64,000 bases of DNA from Pseudoscleropodium purum (GCA_963969395.1 OZ017802.1:3102501-3166500); one strand, 5' to 3'; shown: positions 1-12,015, numbered from the stretch's first letter. Made by a program: numbers and translations. The notes: generated by a model from the letters alone, not told the origin.

Positions 1-50
1 ACCTCGCCTCCAGAGGGACTCGCTTGTCTCGACCTACGTAGCTGAGGCAT
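1..50 (-). CDS. N-terminus of LTR-encoded protein (partial)
   Basis: An ATG on the minus strand at 50-48 opens a frame beginning MPQLRRSRQASPSGGEV, the same as the first residues of the intact 552-residue ORF at 33887-32229. Only about 16 codons are inside the window. The function is unknown; see the full copy for domains. Confidence 0.7.
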   Translation of the reverse strand, partial: MPQLRRSRQASPSGGE

Positions 51-230
51 TCCCACTCACATCTACCTCACTCTCTCCTAGCCGCACGTCCCGTTCCTCA
101 CTTCCTCTCTCCGATCTCAACCGGAATCAAAACGAACAGAACACAAACGCACAGACGCACAAACGACAAAAACTCAACCGTGCGCTCAAGGTCGAGTTTC
201 TAAAAGGGGGTGCAACAGTGAAAGCTCCTC

Positions 231-240
231 CTTTTATAGT
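231..240 (-). promoter_or_regulatory. TATA box upstream of LTR ORF (copy 1)
   Basis: The minus strand reads ACTATAAAAG here, about 180 bp upstream of the ORF's ATG at 50. The identical box is conserved in the second copy at 34070-34079, which supports a real core promoter driving the LTR ORF. Confidence 0.6.
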
Positions 241-493
241 CCCTGGACCCTTTCCGGTTTGTCATCATGAATCCGGTTCATCATCATCATCCGGTCCTAG
301 ACCTAATCCGTGTTGCATTCCGTTTCCGTCGTTGGTTACTCCTGACCGGATTAGATCCAAGAAGCCCACTACTTCACGTTCCGTGCTAATTCTGAGTTTT
401 CCTTCCCCACCTAATCGGATCCGGTTAGCTAATGACTAGTTTCCGTTCCTATTTTGGTGTATACTAAGAAAATCAAAATTTTAAGCTGCGACA

Positions 494-510
494 CGCATCC
501 TCCTTTTTGC
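494..510 (-). other. Candidate polypurine tract abutting the LTR
   Basis: On the minus strand the bases directly before the LTR's TGTCGCAGC are GCAAAAAGGAGGATGCG. A purine run at this place is what primes plus-strand synthesis in LTR retrotransposons. It suggests that sequence to the right was the internal region of a minus-strand element. I recognise no gag or pol reading frame there. Confidence 0.45.
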
Positions 511-587
511 CTTGGAAAAAACAGTCCTTTTGATCCAATGGTTAAGATTTTGTCAGTTTTGTTTTTTGTTTTTTTGTTTTTAAATTC

Positions 588-654
588 GATGGACTCTCGA
601 CCAGAGTTTGGGTCGCCAATAAGTGGTGACCCAAACTCTAGTTGAGAGTCCATC
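588..654. repeat. Inverted repeat, 27-bp arms, 13-bp loop
   Basis: The left arm (588-614) and the reverse complement of the right arm (628-654) agree at about 23 of 27 positions. The arms contain GGACTCTC and AGAGTTTGGGTC and would form a strong hairpin. It lies inside the presumed retroelement internal region close to the purine tract. Confidence 0.75.
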
Positions 655-2349
655 ACGAGGCCATTGCCACATAGGAGTTGGGCTACCATGTAAGCAGTTT
701 GGAGGGTGACGGACTTTGGATTGTACTGCCTTATGTGAAGAGTTGAGAGGCTAAAGTCGGGGGTTTCTGAAATTTGATTGGAGGAGGTCGACAAACTCTC
801 GACCTTTGGCCCATGTATGAAGCGGCCCTTAGTCTCGATGTGCACGTCAGGTTGATTTTGGTACAAACGTTGATGTTCGTCTCCGCATACAAGTCTCCTT
901 GTGCATATCTTGGCGTGCAAGTCTTGGTCGGTGTGCACATCTGGTTGATCTTGATTTGCACATTGGCTAGGTCGCGGTGTACACGTCAGATTTGAATGAA
1001 GTTTTCAATCAAATTTTTTGAAATTTTTGAGGGTCATACACTCTACGACCAGAGCACCCTCAAATCTGAGGCTATTCCGGTTGCAAAGAGGAGGACCCCC
1101 AAGAATTTCAAAAAAAATTTGAAATCAATTAACAACAATTTGATGTTGTCCTGGTCTCGCTTTGAAGACTATTTGATACCATCTAGTCTCATTCTTTTGG
1201 TAGGGATGGTGGTGTTGATTTCATGATCTCGTAAATACCTTATGAAAAATCAAAGTTTTAAAATCCAAGGGTTCAATTGCATGGCCCTTGTGTAGACATA
1301 GTCAAGATTGACAAATTGAAAGATCTTTCTTGATTCTATTGGTCATGTTGCATGGCCGTTCTTAACTGGTAGAGTGACTTTTCTAGTTTTGTCCCTTCTT
1401 AGTTGGTAGAGTAATATGTCTAGAAACTAGGCAGCTTTTTTTTATCCATTTATTTTTCAATTGTTGGGGTCCTCGTGAATGTAGCCAGAACACCCTCGGA
1501 TCCGAGGCTACTCTAGCAACACTCATTAGGACCCCAAGAATTTACACAAAATAATAGAGACCAAAAAATGATTTAAAAAAAAATTTAAAAATGTAGCCTT
1601 TGAACTATTTGATGGAGTCTTTGTGAATGCTGCTTCAGTAGCCTTAAATCTAAGGCTCCTCTAACAACACTCACTAGGACCCCCAATATTTCATTCTCAT
1701 TAGAAAAACTTTTCAATTAGAGAATTAAAAAATAAAATAAAATAAAATAAAATATACCTTTTTATGTGTTTTGGGGGATCTTGGTGATTGTTGCCAAAGC
1801 ACCCTCGGATCCGAGGCACCTCTAGCAACAGTCACTAGGACCTCCTTATTTAGGTGTCTTGTAAGAAAAAACAAAATTTTTAGAATGGTATTTCTCAATT
1901 TATCTCATTTTAAACCTCGAGGTTGAATTTGTGGATCATGGTGCATTAGAAGGAGAAATTTGATGAGTAGTCTTGAAAATAAATGGAGTATTCACGAATT
2001 ATAGAGTTAGGTTTTAAAACCAAAATTAAAGAGTCTGTGTTGATTTTATCTATTATCAATTTCCACAAAGGGCAAGAGGTCGTTATGAGTCCATGGCTTC
2101 TTGTCAAGACGAGCTCTGACTTAGAGGAAGATGTACAAAAGCCTGTGATTTTGCTGTATTAAGTTTAGTTTGAGGACTTATTGATTGAGAGTGTTGTATA
2201 TACAACACATCTATTTTGATCGTAAATCTTATCCTTCAAATGTTGGATTCTTCTTCTATTCATTATCATATAGAGTCTTGGGCTATTTTTATTTGTATGT
2301 AAGTTTTGGATTTGTGAATCCAAGTTTGTGCATATTGGTTAATTTTTAG
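655..2349. other. Non-coding AT-rich stretch with hairpin units
   Basis: I see no convincing gene here. Short overlapping frames on both strands at 429-1226 lack any family resemblance and are read as chance frames in retroelement internal sequence. The notable content is the set of about 70-bp hairpin units listed separately. Confidence 0.5.
1029..1846. repeat. Four dispersed ~70-bp hairpin units
   Basis: Units lie at about 1029-1100, 1466-1535, 1613-1685 and 1774-1846. Each opens near GGGGTCCT or GAGGGTC, has a near-palindromic centre (CCTCGGATCCGAGG in two units) and closes with CACTAGGACCCC or a close variant. Opening and closing are themselves complementary, so each unit folds on itself. 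Spacing of the last three is about 147 and 161 bp. A fifth unit is at 4484-4553. Confidence 0.65.
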
Positions 2350-4270
2350 TTTTCAACTTGCAAATGAATGGGATACCATAAACCCTTGGCTTGAAGAGAG
2401 CATTCTTGGAACTCCGAACACTGATGATTCAACTCAACCCCCCATTGCAAATGAAGGGGAAGAGGAAGGGGAAGGAGACATGATGGAAGAAGGTGTGGCC
2501 AATGCTATGTTGGAGGTAGACGATAAAGACTTATTGGAAGATGATCTTCCAGAATTTCATAAGGTGGACTCAATGAACACCATTGCAAATTTGAAGATGA
2601 AGCTGAATCACCTTTTTCGGCTCTAGATTGTATTTTGCCAAATGGTGCCTATGCCCATGGTGAGGCCTATTTTCTCATGCAATCTTGATTTTCTAGAGCA
2701 CAAATTCAGTGAGGGTTATCAAGATGGATCAGTAGTTTTCTATTTCACCACTGCAGATGATGACGGAGAGAGCTCAAAATTTATGGAAGAAGAGATGTAG
2801 AAATGGAATTAGCTATGGAAGAAAAAGAATGATACCTTCAACGCCATTATTGATTTTGTGCCCAAACTAAGGTTTTTGAAGAATCTCAAGTTCTATGTTT
2901 GTAATGGTAATCATCGACTCATCTCATGGATGAATTACACTGCCAAAAAACACTCCATAGATAAAGAGTGGCATTATGCGGTTGACTCAATTGTTCTTGA
3001 TACAAAGGACAAGACCGAGCTAGTCATGCATGTCATGCATGACATAAACAAGTGAGTATCTTGTTGTCCTCATTCAAAACTTAACTTTCTATTTATTTTC
3101 ATTGATCTAAAAATATTGCAATGTCTTTCAAAAAAACTTACACAAGCTTATTTTTATATTCTCCAAGTCCACTAAAGATTTGCATGTAAAGACCAATTTG
3201 GTGCACACATTGTACTGGGTTCAAAAATATGGGCTCCTTCTCGTAGAGCAGTTCAAAGAGATGTTGAGGCCATTAGAGCTCCGATTGTGTGCAGCACAAG
3301 AAACTAAAAAGACTTGGTATTCTATACCATTGCAAGTATTCACTTCATTTGTTTTTTGGCTAAGGATCTATTCCAATGTATTTCACTTTTTATTTACAAT
3401 ATTTGTTTTGGCCTTTTATTTACAATATTCTAATATGTCATTTCCATGCTACCTTTGTAGCAAGAGATTGCCTAGTTCATTGGTGCAACAGTTTGGAGGT
3501 ACAATGAGACAACGATTGAAGATGATAGAACTTCCAAGGAACTTGCGTATGCAATGGCATTTGGAGCAAATGAGAAGACTAGCAAACTCAACATCAAAAT
3601 GTAAAAGCTCGTTTTGATGGCCAATCGAACTAACAAGCCAGGTTTTTTAGAAGAGGTGAACTTATAACCTTCAATGTCAATGTTTGCCATTGATATAGTT
3701 GTGACTTCAAAATATAATTTACCTTTTTAAATTTATACAGATTAAGAAGCATTAGAGCTCCAATGAGGTCCTAAAGATGACTTTGGAAAAGCTTCAAATG
3801 GTGGCCACTTGCAATACCACAACAGATCACAAGATCAAGTTCTTTAAGTGGTGGAACTCCTCTACAGCATCACGTTATGCCAAACGCTTTCCGCCTAGGC
3901 CAATGTTAGAGACATTAATTGGTCCTTTCTTGAACCGTTGTGTTTGGTATGCTGAGGTAAGTGCATCTTTTTGTATGTTTTTTGAAATTGAAAGCCTTCA
4001 AAATTTGTATTCAATGGGACTTAAAAATATTTTGGAATCTTTTTTTGCACTACATATCATAAGATTGCTAATATTTCTTTTCTTTTCACAAATCAAAGAT
4101 GGAGTTGTCCAATACTTTGAAGAAGTTGTCAAGCAAGACAACATCATCATCGAAATGAACGCTCCGCTACAACTACAGACCTTGCCAAAATACTTAGAAG
4201 GCTGGAGGATGAGAATCTGGAATGAAGGCTTCGTGGCTCATTTAAGAGGACCTAATTACTTTTAAAAAAG
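2350..4270 (+). pseudogene. Decayed multi-exon gene with a GNHRL motif, family not identified
   Basis: A plus-strand reading frame runs from an AG acceptor near 2348 to a GTGAGT donor at about 3054. It starts with an acidic segment and leads into YVCNGNHRLISW and a segment rich in conserved-looking residues around 2960-3050. In-frame stops occur at 2624, 2798 and 2810 (all TAG). Further exon-like pieces are at about 3180-3330, 3465-3600, 3745-3957 (followed by GTAAGT) and 4100-4270, so intron structure is retained. The G-x-H-R signature recalls ParB/sulfiredoxin-like folds, but this is a weak resemblance. It could be a decayed host gene or cargo of a mobile element. I do not assign a function. 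Confidence 0.5.
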
Positions 4271-5069
4271 CAACGATTTCAACAGGTATGAGGGCTCCCA
4301 ATAGGCTATGAAAAGGGTGCTTTTACGGTATGTCAATACCACTCTAAGCTATTCTTCATCTTGAAAAGATTGCAAGGCCTTCTTGAATATGACATTTTTT
4401 CATATTTCAATATCATAGAGTTCATCAATTGTAATATTACAATCATATATAAGAATGTAATATTATAAAGGTTTAATGATAAGGGGGCTATGGACTACTT
4501 CTAGAGTATGCTTTGGATTTGAGGCATATTCTACAAGTTCTCCAATGACCCCCATTTTGTTCCCTCAAAGTTGTAGAATGTAAGTTTTTGACCTCAAATG
4601 TTTTGACACATTAAAATTCTTGATTTGTGATTGAAAAATATGGTCTTTGAGATTTGATTTTGCCTTACTTGAATTTTATAATTCTTCTTTAATGTTTTTT
4701 GTTTCTCATGGTGTAGATATTTCAAGTTTGAACTTAAAAGAAAAGGAGCAATTCAGAGGGCAAATCTACCTCCATTCCTATCAGTCTTTCTAGATCCTAC
4801 TTTTGTAAGTTGCATGTACACAATGAATCAACTTCAAATGTTTACCATAGCTCATCTCAACATCGGTGGATGGTACATTGACTGTCCAATTTCTTACACA
4901 CATCCGTTGAAGGTACAACTCCAAAATTCCTTGGAAGACATCAGAGAAGATGACATTTGAAGTAACAAAGGATTGTTGGATAGACATTGTATGAAGAAGA
5001 TACAAAGCCTTTGGGTCCGGAGAAGTCTTATGATCTTCTAGTATTTGCCTAGAAGATGGCATCATAGTA
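4271..5069. other. No clear gene; possible last exons of the GNHRL pseudogene
   Basis: Short frames around 4940-5060 could be continuing exons of the upstream pseudogene but show nothing recognisable. The hairpin unit at 4484-4553 lies here. Confidence 0.35.
4484..4553. repeat. Fifth hairpin unit
   Basis: This stretch has the same outline as the units at 1029-1846: a G-run opening, a TTTGGATTTGAGGC core and a closing CCAATGACCCCC. It is more diverged than the others. Confidence 0.5.
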
Positions 5070-6448
5070 TGTATCGTATATGTGGTCTAGGCGTAAGTAT
5101 CTTTAGCCACAAAAATGTGGTAAGATGACATGGATTATCGTCCTAGGGAATTCCGAATGTTCTTCCAAACTTCAGTATCCGGATTGACTCTTTTTCTTCT
5201 TCTGTCTACTTTCTTCTTCTCTTTTCTGGATGCAACTACTATCTGAATTCCAGGGTTGACAGGATGTCCGGACGCGGACGCTGTGTCCGCAGCATCCGCT
5301 GACAATCGCGGACGCCGTCCGCCCTGTCCGTCCCGTCCGTCCGCCTTCCAACGGCGGGAGAGACGCTGCGTCCGCTAGTGTCCGTGCGGACGGACGTCCG
5401 GGTTACGGACGCCTTTTTCGGGCGGACGTAGAGATTCATCAACCCTGCTGGATTCCAATTTGGATCTGGTACCACTCGGTTTCCTCTTACAACTCTTCAA
5501 CATACTGGTTTTCAATTCCTCTGTTTACCATTAGAGGGTCCATTGTTGATCTTTCAAGGGGTAGGAACTTCACCACTCGAATTCTCACACTTACTAAACT
5601 CACTGAAACACACAAAACACCTAAGTAATCTAGGTGTTGTAGCAAAGAAGGAAGATCTGGATCCTCACGACTTTTTGGATGGCCTATCCAACAAGCAAGT
5701 CACTCAAGATTTTATACACTCCCTTCTACTACGACAACAGATCTTAAGCTCCAAAAACCGATGAAGAGTAGTCTTTCTAAATTTTTAGATGGATTCTAAA
5801 GTTGACAGACCTTCCGTTGAGCGGGAGTTTCCATTGGCGATTGCTAATCTCCACACGGAATTAGACACAATTCCGGACCTGTACTCACACCAATTTTTAG
5901 TTGAACCGTATTATCGTTCCGGTAGTTCAAAAGTACCACGCACAGCTCCTTAGTCACAAGTCCAACACTATTATAATAGTACTCCCTCAACCTGACCTAG
6001 TTACTCCAAATTTGGATTCCTCCTCACTCGTCCTTCTCACATCTCAACACTCCAAGCAACAAACCAAAACAATCCATACACAAATGTTGGAGCTAGAATG
6101 TCCAATTGGTGGTTCAGATTAAAGAAAGGAATGAAATACAATTGAAAATGCTCTAGGATGGAATAAAAGGGCAACAAACTTTCCCGCCTTTAAAAACCAA
6201 AACCAAAAGTCAATGCCTAAAAAGCCAAAAAGGCACCTCAAAAATTAGGGTAATCATATAATGAGCACCCTGGGATATTTAGAAAGTTCATAGCCCAACT
6301 GTTCCTAGAAATCTGGAACCCGGGCCCACGCTTGGAAAACCCGTTCCGGAATCTAAAAATAAAAATCCTAACTAACTACATGCTATCTACCTATCTCGTC
6401 ATGTCTTCTTCGTGCTGCTCCCGCTTTGATTGACGTGCTTCACAGAGT
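5070..6448 (-). mobile_element. Degenerate LTR fragment of the ORF-bearing LTR family
   Basis: On the minus strand this region matches the 3' part of the old LTR (30171-31041 plus 34351-34605) and the copy at 36128-37449. Shared landmarks include the CCTCTAATGGTAAA site, the stretch around GGTTTTTAAAGG and the terminal ACTTACG(C/T)CTAGA. It keeps only the LTR part downstream of the ORF. A hAT-like MITE (5251-5447) interrupts it. The site that received the young LTR in the other copy is empty here (about 5518-5535), which helps fix that insertion. Confidence 0.7.
5251..5447. mobile_element. 197-bp hAT-like MITE
   Basis: Ends are CAGGGTTGAC at 5251 and TCAACCCTG ending at 5447. Flanking octamers are CTGAATTC (5243-5250) and CTGGATTC (5448-5455), matching at 7 of 8. 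The inside is CpG-rich with repeated GTCCG, and both halves closely resemble the subterminal regions of the 11.7-kb element at 12024-23712. The paralogous LTR copies at about 34430 and 37270 lack it, giving empty sites. There is no coding capacity. Confidence 0.88.
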
Positions 6449-7342
6449 GCATGTAAGTCCTTTGGGATATTGTTTCCAATCCCACTTTGTCACGTACCAA
6501 AAACTTTTGTTGTGTTAATTGTCAGCATAGAGAAGCATTTTTTTTTTCCAAACACATCTTCTTCACACTTTTTAGAAAATCAAATGATGCTATAACTGTG
6601 TCAATTCATAATCAATTGATTTAATTATGATACATTTTTTATGATAAATTTAGAATGTCTTGTATACTCAAACCTCTTATTATCACTTTCTATTGACAAA
6701 CCCTAGGTCCCTAGCCAATGCATTCTCCTGGTTTCATCTCATTGTTATATGCAAATGTGATAATATGGAATTGCATATTTGTGTGAAGGTCTAGACTACC
6801 TCCGTGATTTGTGCAACTTCAAGTATTGTTAATGTCACTTTATATACAATACTATGTATTCAATCCTCTGCAAATAAACTTTATAGTTGCACAGTCTTTA
6901 AATAAGGTAATGTGCTCTAAAAGTGTCCATTTAAGGTCCGATCTATCTTTTTTATGTTTTTAAGTGAATGGAATCATTTTTGGATCATTTTTTAGAGAAA
7001 GAAAAATGGATGCGGAATGTAACACAAGAGGTTTCATATTTTTTGAAGCATATTTAAATTACTTATGATTTTTCAAAGATTTCTGTCAAAGGCACCTATT
7101 TGTGACTATAGGTCTATCAAAATTTGTTCCCTTGCAAGTTGTAAAGAGATGTGGAAAAACCAAGGAGATCGATTGGCTCTTGCAATAAATAACCCTTTGT
7201 CCTTGATCCACTCAATGACTAATGAGGTCCATTTAAGAACCTTTTCATATCTATTTCTATCCATTTTATAGGGACGATTTGAAGAAGATGGGCACTTTTA
7301 GAACACATTACCTTACCCTCTGAATATAGCATATTGCATATG

Positions 7343-7344
<2 letters not shown>

Positions 7345-7407
<63 letters not shown>
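7345..7407. repeat. (TA)n microsatellite
   Basis: About 31 uninterrupted TA dinucleotides. Confidence 0.95.
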
Positions 7408-7410
<3 letters not shown>

Positions 7411-8218
7411 GTGGATATCTTCCACTTGTCCAATTGTGGATTCATGCAAGGGCATTGAGAATCCAATTTGTACCTTAAAGCTCTTTCTTTAGAGAAGAGT
7501 GTTGTGTTTTGTCATAGACTCTATGTGCATTTGGATTGGATAGCACATTTTTCTTGAAAGTATTTCAATGGCTCACATCGTTGTCCATTTGTGTGTGATT
7601 TTTCTATTTGTCCGCTTATCAACTAATCATTATTTTGTACAGTATGTATGATTGTTTTTTGAAGAACATTTCATCTGTGTTTTTTATGCATAGTTTTCCC
7701 TTTACTGTCTATATCTAGAAATAGAAAGTCTACTTTAAAACTCATGATCAATCATTCCAATTTTTTTAAATGTATTTATATTATCGATATTCAAAATTCT
7801 ATAATGTAGTTTGGACAAATACTTGGGTGGGTGTTAATCCATATTTTTATAAGTAAAATGGATTTTTTTTATTAAATTTAATGATTTAAATAAAAAATTG
7901 AGTTAGTTAATTTTGAATAGTTGTAATAGTTGGGGCATTATTAAGGAGGTTCTTTAGAATAGGGTATGAGATATTGTGTGTACCTTCATTTATTTTGTTG
8001 CTTGTATGTGTGTTAGTTTATCAATTGTTTTTTGGAATATAATTAAATTAGTTTGTGTTTATAGTTGTTACTAAGTTTGGATTGAAGGGATTCCAATGTA
8101 TAGGTTCTAAATATTGTTTTTATTACATTCTTATTTTTTTCATCATAAATGTTTTATTATATTGTTAGTTATAGTTTATCAGAATTTGTATATAGTATTA
8201 AAAGATTTGAATCCATTG

Positions 8219-8510
8219 TATTGAGTGCATGGGTGGATTTGTGGGTGACAAGTTCACTTGCCTCCTTGACCCTTGTTTTCCTTGCTGTCGGTTGTGTGCA
8301 TGGATAGGTTTGTGGGTGTCAAGTTCACTTGCCTCCTTGACCCTTGTTTTCTTTGTTGTTGCTAGTTGTGTGCATGGGTGGGTTTGTAGGTGACAAGTTC
8401 ACTTGCCTCCTTGACCCTTGTTTCCTTATTGTTGTCGGTTGTGTGCATCGATGGATTTGTGGGTGATAAATTTACTTGCCTTCTTGATTTTTGTATCATT
8501 GTTGTCAATT
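8219..8510. repeat. Tandem repeat, four units of ~73 bp
   Basis: Units start near 8219, 8291, 8365 and 8438. The core is GTGCATGGGTGGGTTTGTGG followed by CAAGTTCACTTGCCTCCTTG. The first three units are nearly identical; the fourth is more diverged. Confidence 0.9.
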
Positions 8511-9276
8511 GGTTGTATTAGTAAAATCTATGGAATGAATGCAAATGAGTGTTATTTAGAATATTTTCTTATTATTTGTTTTGTAGCATAGATTTAAAGT
8601 TCATTTTATTTGATGTTGGTTTGTTAGATTGAGGAGCTTTAAGTAGTTCTATAAACTTAGGTTTTTGTCTACTCTATCCATTTATTTGTTATTAATTGTT
8701 GACAGTATAGATTTAAGGAGTATTTCATTTGGCATGACTTTTATTGTGGGATATTGGAATTTTAGTGAAGATGTATTATTGAATTGTTTTAGAATGACTT
8801 AAATCTAAAGTTAGATTGGTTGCTATAAGCAGCCTACTACAATTAAGTTTCATATGTTTTAGCTTATTCTACTTATATGTAACTCTATATGTCATTATGT
8901 CTATAGGTGATTGCGCTAGGTGTTATTCACATGTATTCACGAGTGTTGTGTATTTGTTCAGTCTAAGTAGAGAATCGTATTGCAGAGTAGCTAGAGTTGG
9001 ATAGTATTGAGTGTTAGGTCACTTGCATCGTCTGCAAGGCTATCACAGTCGAAATTTTCAAATCAAACAATATAATATACACAACAAATATTGTAATACA
9101 ATAGGTTCAATTAGAAGTTATGCAGCTAGATGATTGATTATCTATTGATGAATCATTATGAATGCAAAAACTATTGAACATTGTTCAGGATGTTCTTCTT
9201 TGTTAGTGTGGCAATGTTGATTAATACTTTGTCTTTTGGTAGCACGATGAAACGCAACTTAGCAACAGTGTCATGT

Positions 9277-11745
9277 CACAAGTTAGTCTAAACTTTAGTC
9301 AAAAATGAATTTCTCTTTTGCAAATGTCATGGGTTTCAACTAGTTTTTTGATTGAGGCTATTTCATTACATAACTCTCAAAACATCAAGTGCTACACATC
9401 ACATAGTACCAGCCTTTCCATTTCTTAGTATTTGGGGTATTAATGGATCTAATGCTATAAGTAGAGCAAACCAAAAGTGGGATTGATGTGTTTGCTGACT
9501 TACAACAAAAAAGTGGAGGTCTTTGTGGAAATTTTGAACTCATTAACCCCTCAATGCCCTAAGGGCAAAAAAAATGCCCCTTCGCAGCTTTTGAACAATA
9601 GTCGCAGCACTAGATCATTGGAAATTAAGCAAATGTCTACAACAAATGTTTTCAATGTCACTTGCTTGGATGCTACAAGTACTTCTCAAAGCACCTCAAG
9701 TGCAACAATCGCTTGAATCACAAAATATTTGCGATGGTGGCTATGTTTAATTGTGCCGTTTTACGGTTTTGTTTAGAAGTGCAACCTACAATAGCCAGTT
9801 ACTAGCTGTTGGTCTTGACAAGTTGGAGAAGGACTTGGAGCTCGGCTATAGTGACAAGGTGAGAATCTAATGCACCAAGGAGAAGTCGGGAGGGGGTAAA
9901 ATCCTATGTAGATGGGGGACTGAATTGTACGTGATGGTTGTAGCGCACTCATTCATGCTTGTTGAGGGCGAGTGGAGAGGAAGAGAGTGTATTACAAATG
10001 GACAATTTTTCCAATGTCGATGCAACAGGGGGAAATTTCACAAATTTGATGCTATGAATTTGGGATCCAAGTGCTGCACTTCTTGCTAACCATCATCACT
10101 AGGCATTGCAAGTGACAAAAAGTTTGGTTGAGAAAATATGTCGCAATTGGTTTTACGCTCTCTACTCCACCCCATTGAGTATGTTTTTCTAAGGGTTTAG
10201 GGCAACGTTACAACGTATCACAATGCAACAAGGAAGAAATGACGACAAAGTTGAATAAAGGGAGGGCTACAATTGCAGAGGTGTGTGCAATTCAAGGTAC
10301 CCTCTACTTTTGGGCCTTGGAGAAAGGTTTGGAGGAGAAGGTCGCTCAAAGTATTGTCAATTGTTTGAACAAATCCTTCCTCTTGTCTTTGCCAAGTCCA
10401 CAAGAAAAGAACTATTGGCCGAACTATCCAAGCACAAAGAACTAGAAATACCTATGTAGAAGGCACATTTCTTACTTTGTGGGTTGGATAGGTCATGTTT
10501 GCAAAAGAGAGACGGGTGAGATTTTGCTTGAAGTTGATACTTTCTTCTGAGAGAAGCAGTGGCCCGAAAGCCACCATGAGTCAAATAAAGGGGGTTGCAC
10601 AACTTCAAGCTAGTGTCCGCTTGAGGCAATGCCCAGCATTGGTCCGCGAGAGAATTATGCAAAATTTATAAGCGGCTAGAGCCACGAATCAATAGGCGTT
10701 GGAGATTCCAAAGGCGGGAGGTCCCACAAACCTACAAAATACAAATTTACCTATAGGAGTCACCTCTATAAGCACCCTCCTCGAAGATTCCACAATAGTG
10801 ATGCCAACAGATCAGACACTCGTGACTGAAGATAGCAAAATCCTTTCCATGTTGGGAACAACGCTTGATCAAGATGTAGGTAGGGATTGTGGGAGACCAA
10901 TGCCCATTGTAATGCAAGGGAGAAGATGACGGGCAAGACGTGGTAGAGGGCAGGGACAAGCAGCTACCACTATTGTCCCTCCCATTGGGTGGCTACAACC
11001 CTCAATTGTCCCTGCCAAATTCACTCCACCAAGACTTAGGAAGTGTGCTATTGTGTGGAGAGTGACTTCTCCTATGGCTCAAGTCTTTCTAGTGTCGACT
11101 GAAAGTCCATCTTCTATCGTCCTTATTGCCCCCTTGAAGCAGCACCCACGACTTTATGTGACGATTGCAAATATAGTTATTGAAAGCTACTGTAGAGCAA
11201 CATGTACTACTCGACTTCGAGAAGACGATGTCCCACCTATTCAGTCAGAAGGCATTCTCCATCTACTACCAAATGCTAGCAGAGGTGGATGTTGTGGAGC
11301 AACCATTGCCATGAATCTTTTTGATGCCTTCAATAATGCTATGTGAGTGCAAGAATGGGTGAACAATGTTGTCAATCTTTCTGACAACAACAACATTCCC
11401 TAGCCCATTCTAGACCGATAGCTCGCGGAGGGTGGGAATAATTCACATCCACTAATTTCTTGTGTATTTAGACAATCAAATGGGCCGAGTGGACATGCAT
11501 TGCCAAAGTATGTGTGGGTGCTGCTTGAGGTCCTTAGATTCAGACCTATTCAATGGGGCAGCTTACAAACATTTTCTGGTGACGTTCAATAGGGATGGTA
11601 GGAAGATGATGTATTTTGGTATGGAATTGATTTTGGTAGAGGAATTGGGTGGCAAAAAGTAGCAATGGCAAACTACCAGACAATGGAGTGGTGAGACGAA
11701 AGGCCGCTTCCATTCATTCAACTTGGTCCTTCCACAATACAGGGG
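9277..11745 (+). other. Degenerate, formerly coding-like stretch, unrecognised
   Basis: GC content is higher than in the neighbouring intergenic DNA, and several plus-strand frames of 60-100 codons follow one another (for example 9477-9716, 10699-10929, 11053-11346, 11462-11662). They are broken by stops and frame changes. It may be the 5' part of the decayed element to which the piggyBac-like transposase belongs, because it leads into 11746-12015 without a visible boundary. No domain is recognisable. Confidence 0.35.
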
Positions 11746-12015
11746 ATGGCCATCAACACACTTCATGACAGGAGCTTCACCTTTTGCCCACAGCGAGCAA
11801 CCTCAGAGGACTCCATCTCTCCACCATTGGAGTTTGTAGAGTATCCTACAGAATGCACGCACACACCTCACAGTCTACGCAATTGCAAGAGATCTCCTAT
11901 AGCATCAAAAGTACCGCCCTTGAGTCGATATGATGGATGGACTGAAGACTCCTTTGATCTTGACTGAATGGCTGAATATAAAGATTTCACAGGTAACCTT
12001 TCTGATGATGCCAAT
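11746..12015 (+). pseudogene. Left part of the gene split by the 11.7-kb element
   Basis: A frame running through 11746-11967 (stop TGA at 11965) continues after the stop as MAEYKDFTGNLSDDANSN up to the target site of the hAT-like element. If the element and one target copy are mentally removed, the frame continues at 23721 with WELFDDKSFRLLDG. This shows that 11968-12015 and 23721 onward were one uninterrupted reading frame. The right part leads into a piggyBac-type transposase. The left part shows no recognisable motif. Confidence 0.6.

Larger units (their letters stand above)
1..493 (-). mobile_element. End of a long ORF-bearing LTR (copy 1, cut by window edge)
   Basis: This stretch matches 33838-34350 almost base for base: same N-terminal coding start, same TATA region and same terminus GCTGCGACA. 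It is therefore one end of the LTR family whose complete copy is 31047-34350. Read on the minus strand the LTR starts TGTCGCAGC at 493 and runs leftwards out of the window. The bases just to the right (494-510) are purine-rich on the minus strand, so this is probably the 3' LTR of an element whose internal part lies to the right. That orientation is inference; the match to the second copy is seen directly. Confidence 0.85.
6449..9276. other. AT-rich intergenic sequence without a gene
   Basis: I see no coding signal on either strand. It contains the (TA)n tract at 7345-7407 and the 72-bp tandem repeat at 8219-8510. Confidence 0.6.

Noticed and set aside
429..938. Minus-strand frame of 169 codons across the LTR edge
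   Set aside because: It crosses the sharp LTR boundary at 493 and the hairpin at 588-654, and shows no motif; read as chance.
7219..7455. Minus-strand frame with a poly-(IY) stretch
   Set aside because: It is only the translation of the (TA)n microsatellite.
8219..8510. CRISPR-like regularly repeated array
   Set aside because: The whole 73-bp unit is repeated, with no unique spacers, in a plant-type nuclear context; it is an ordinary tandem repeat.
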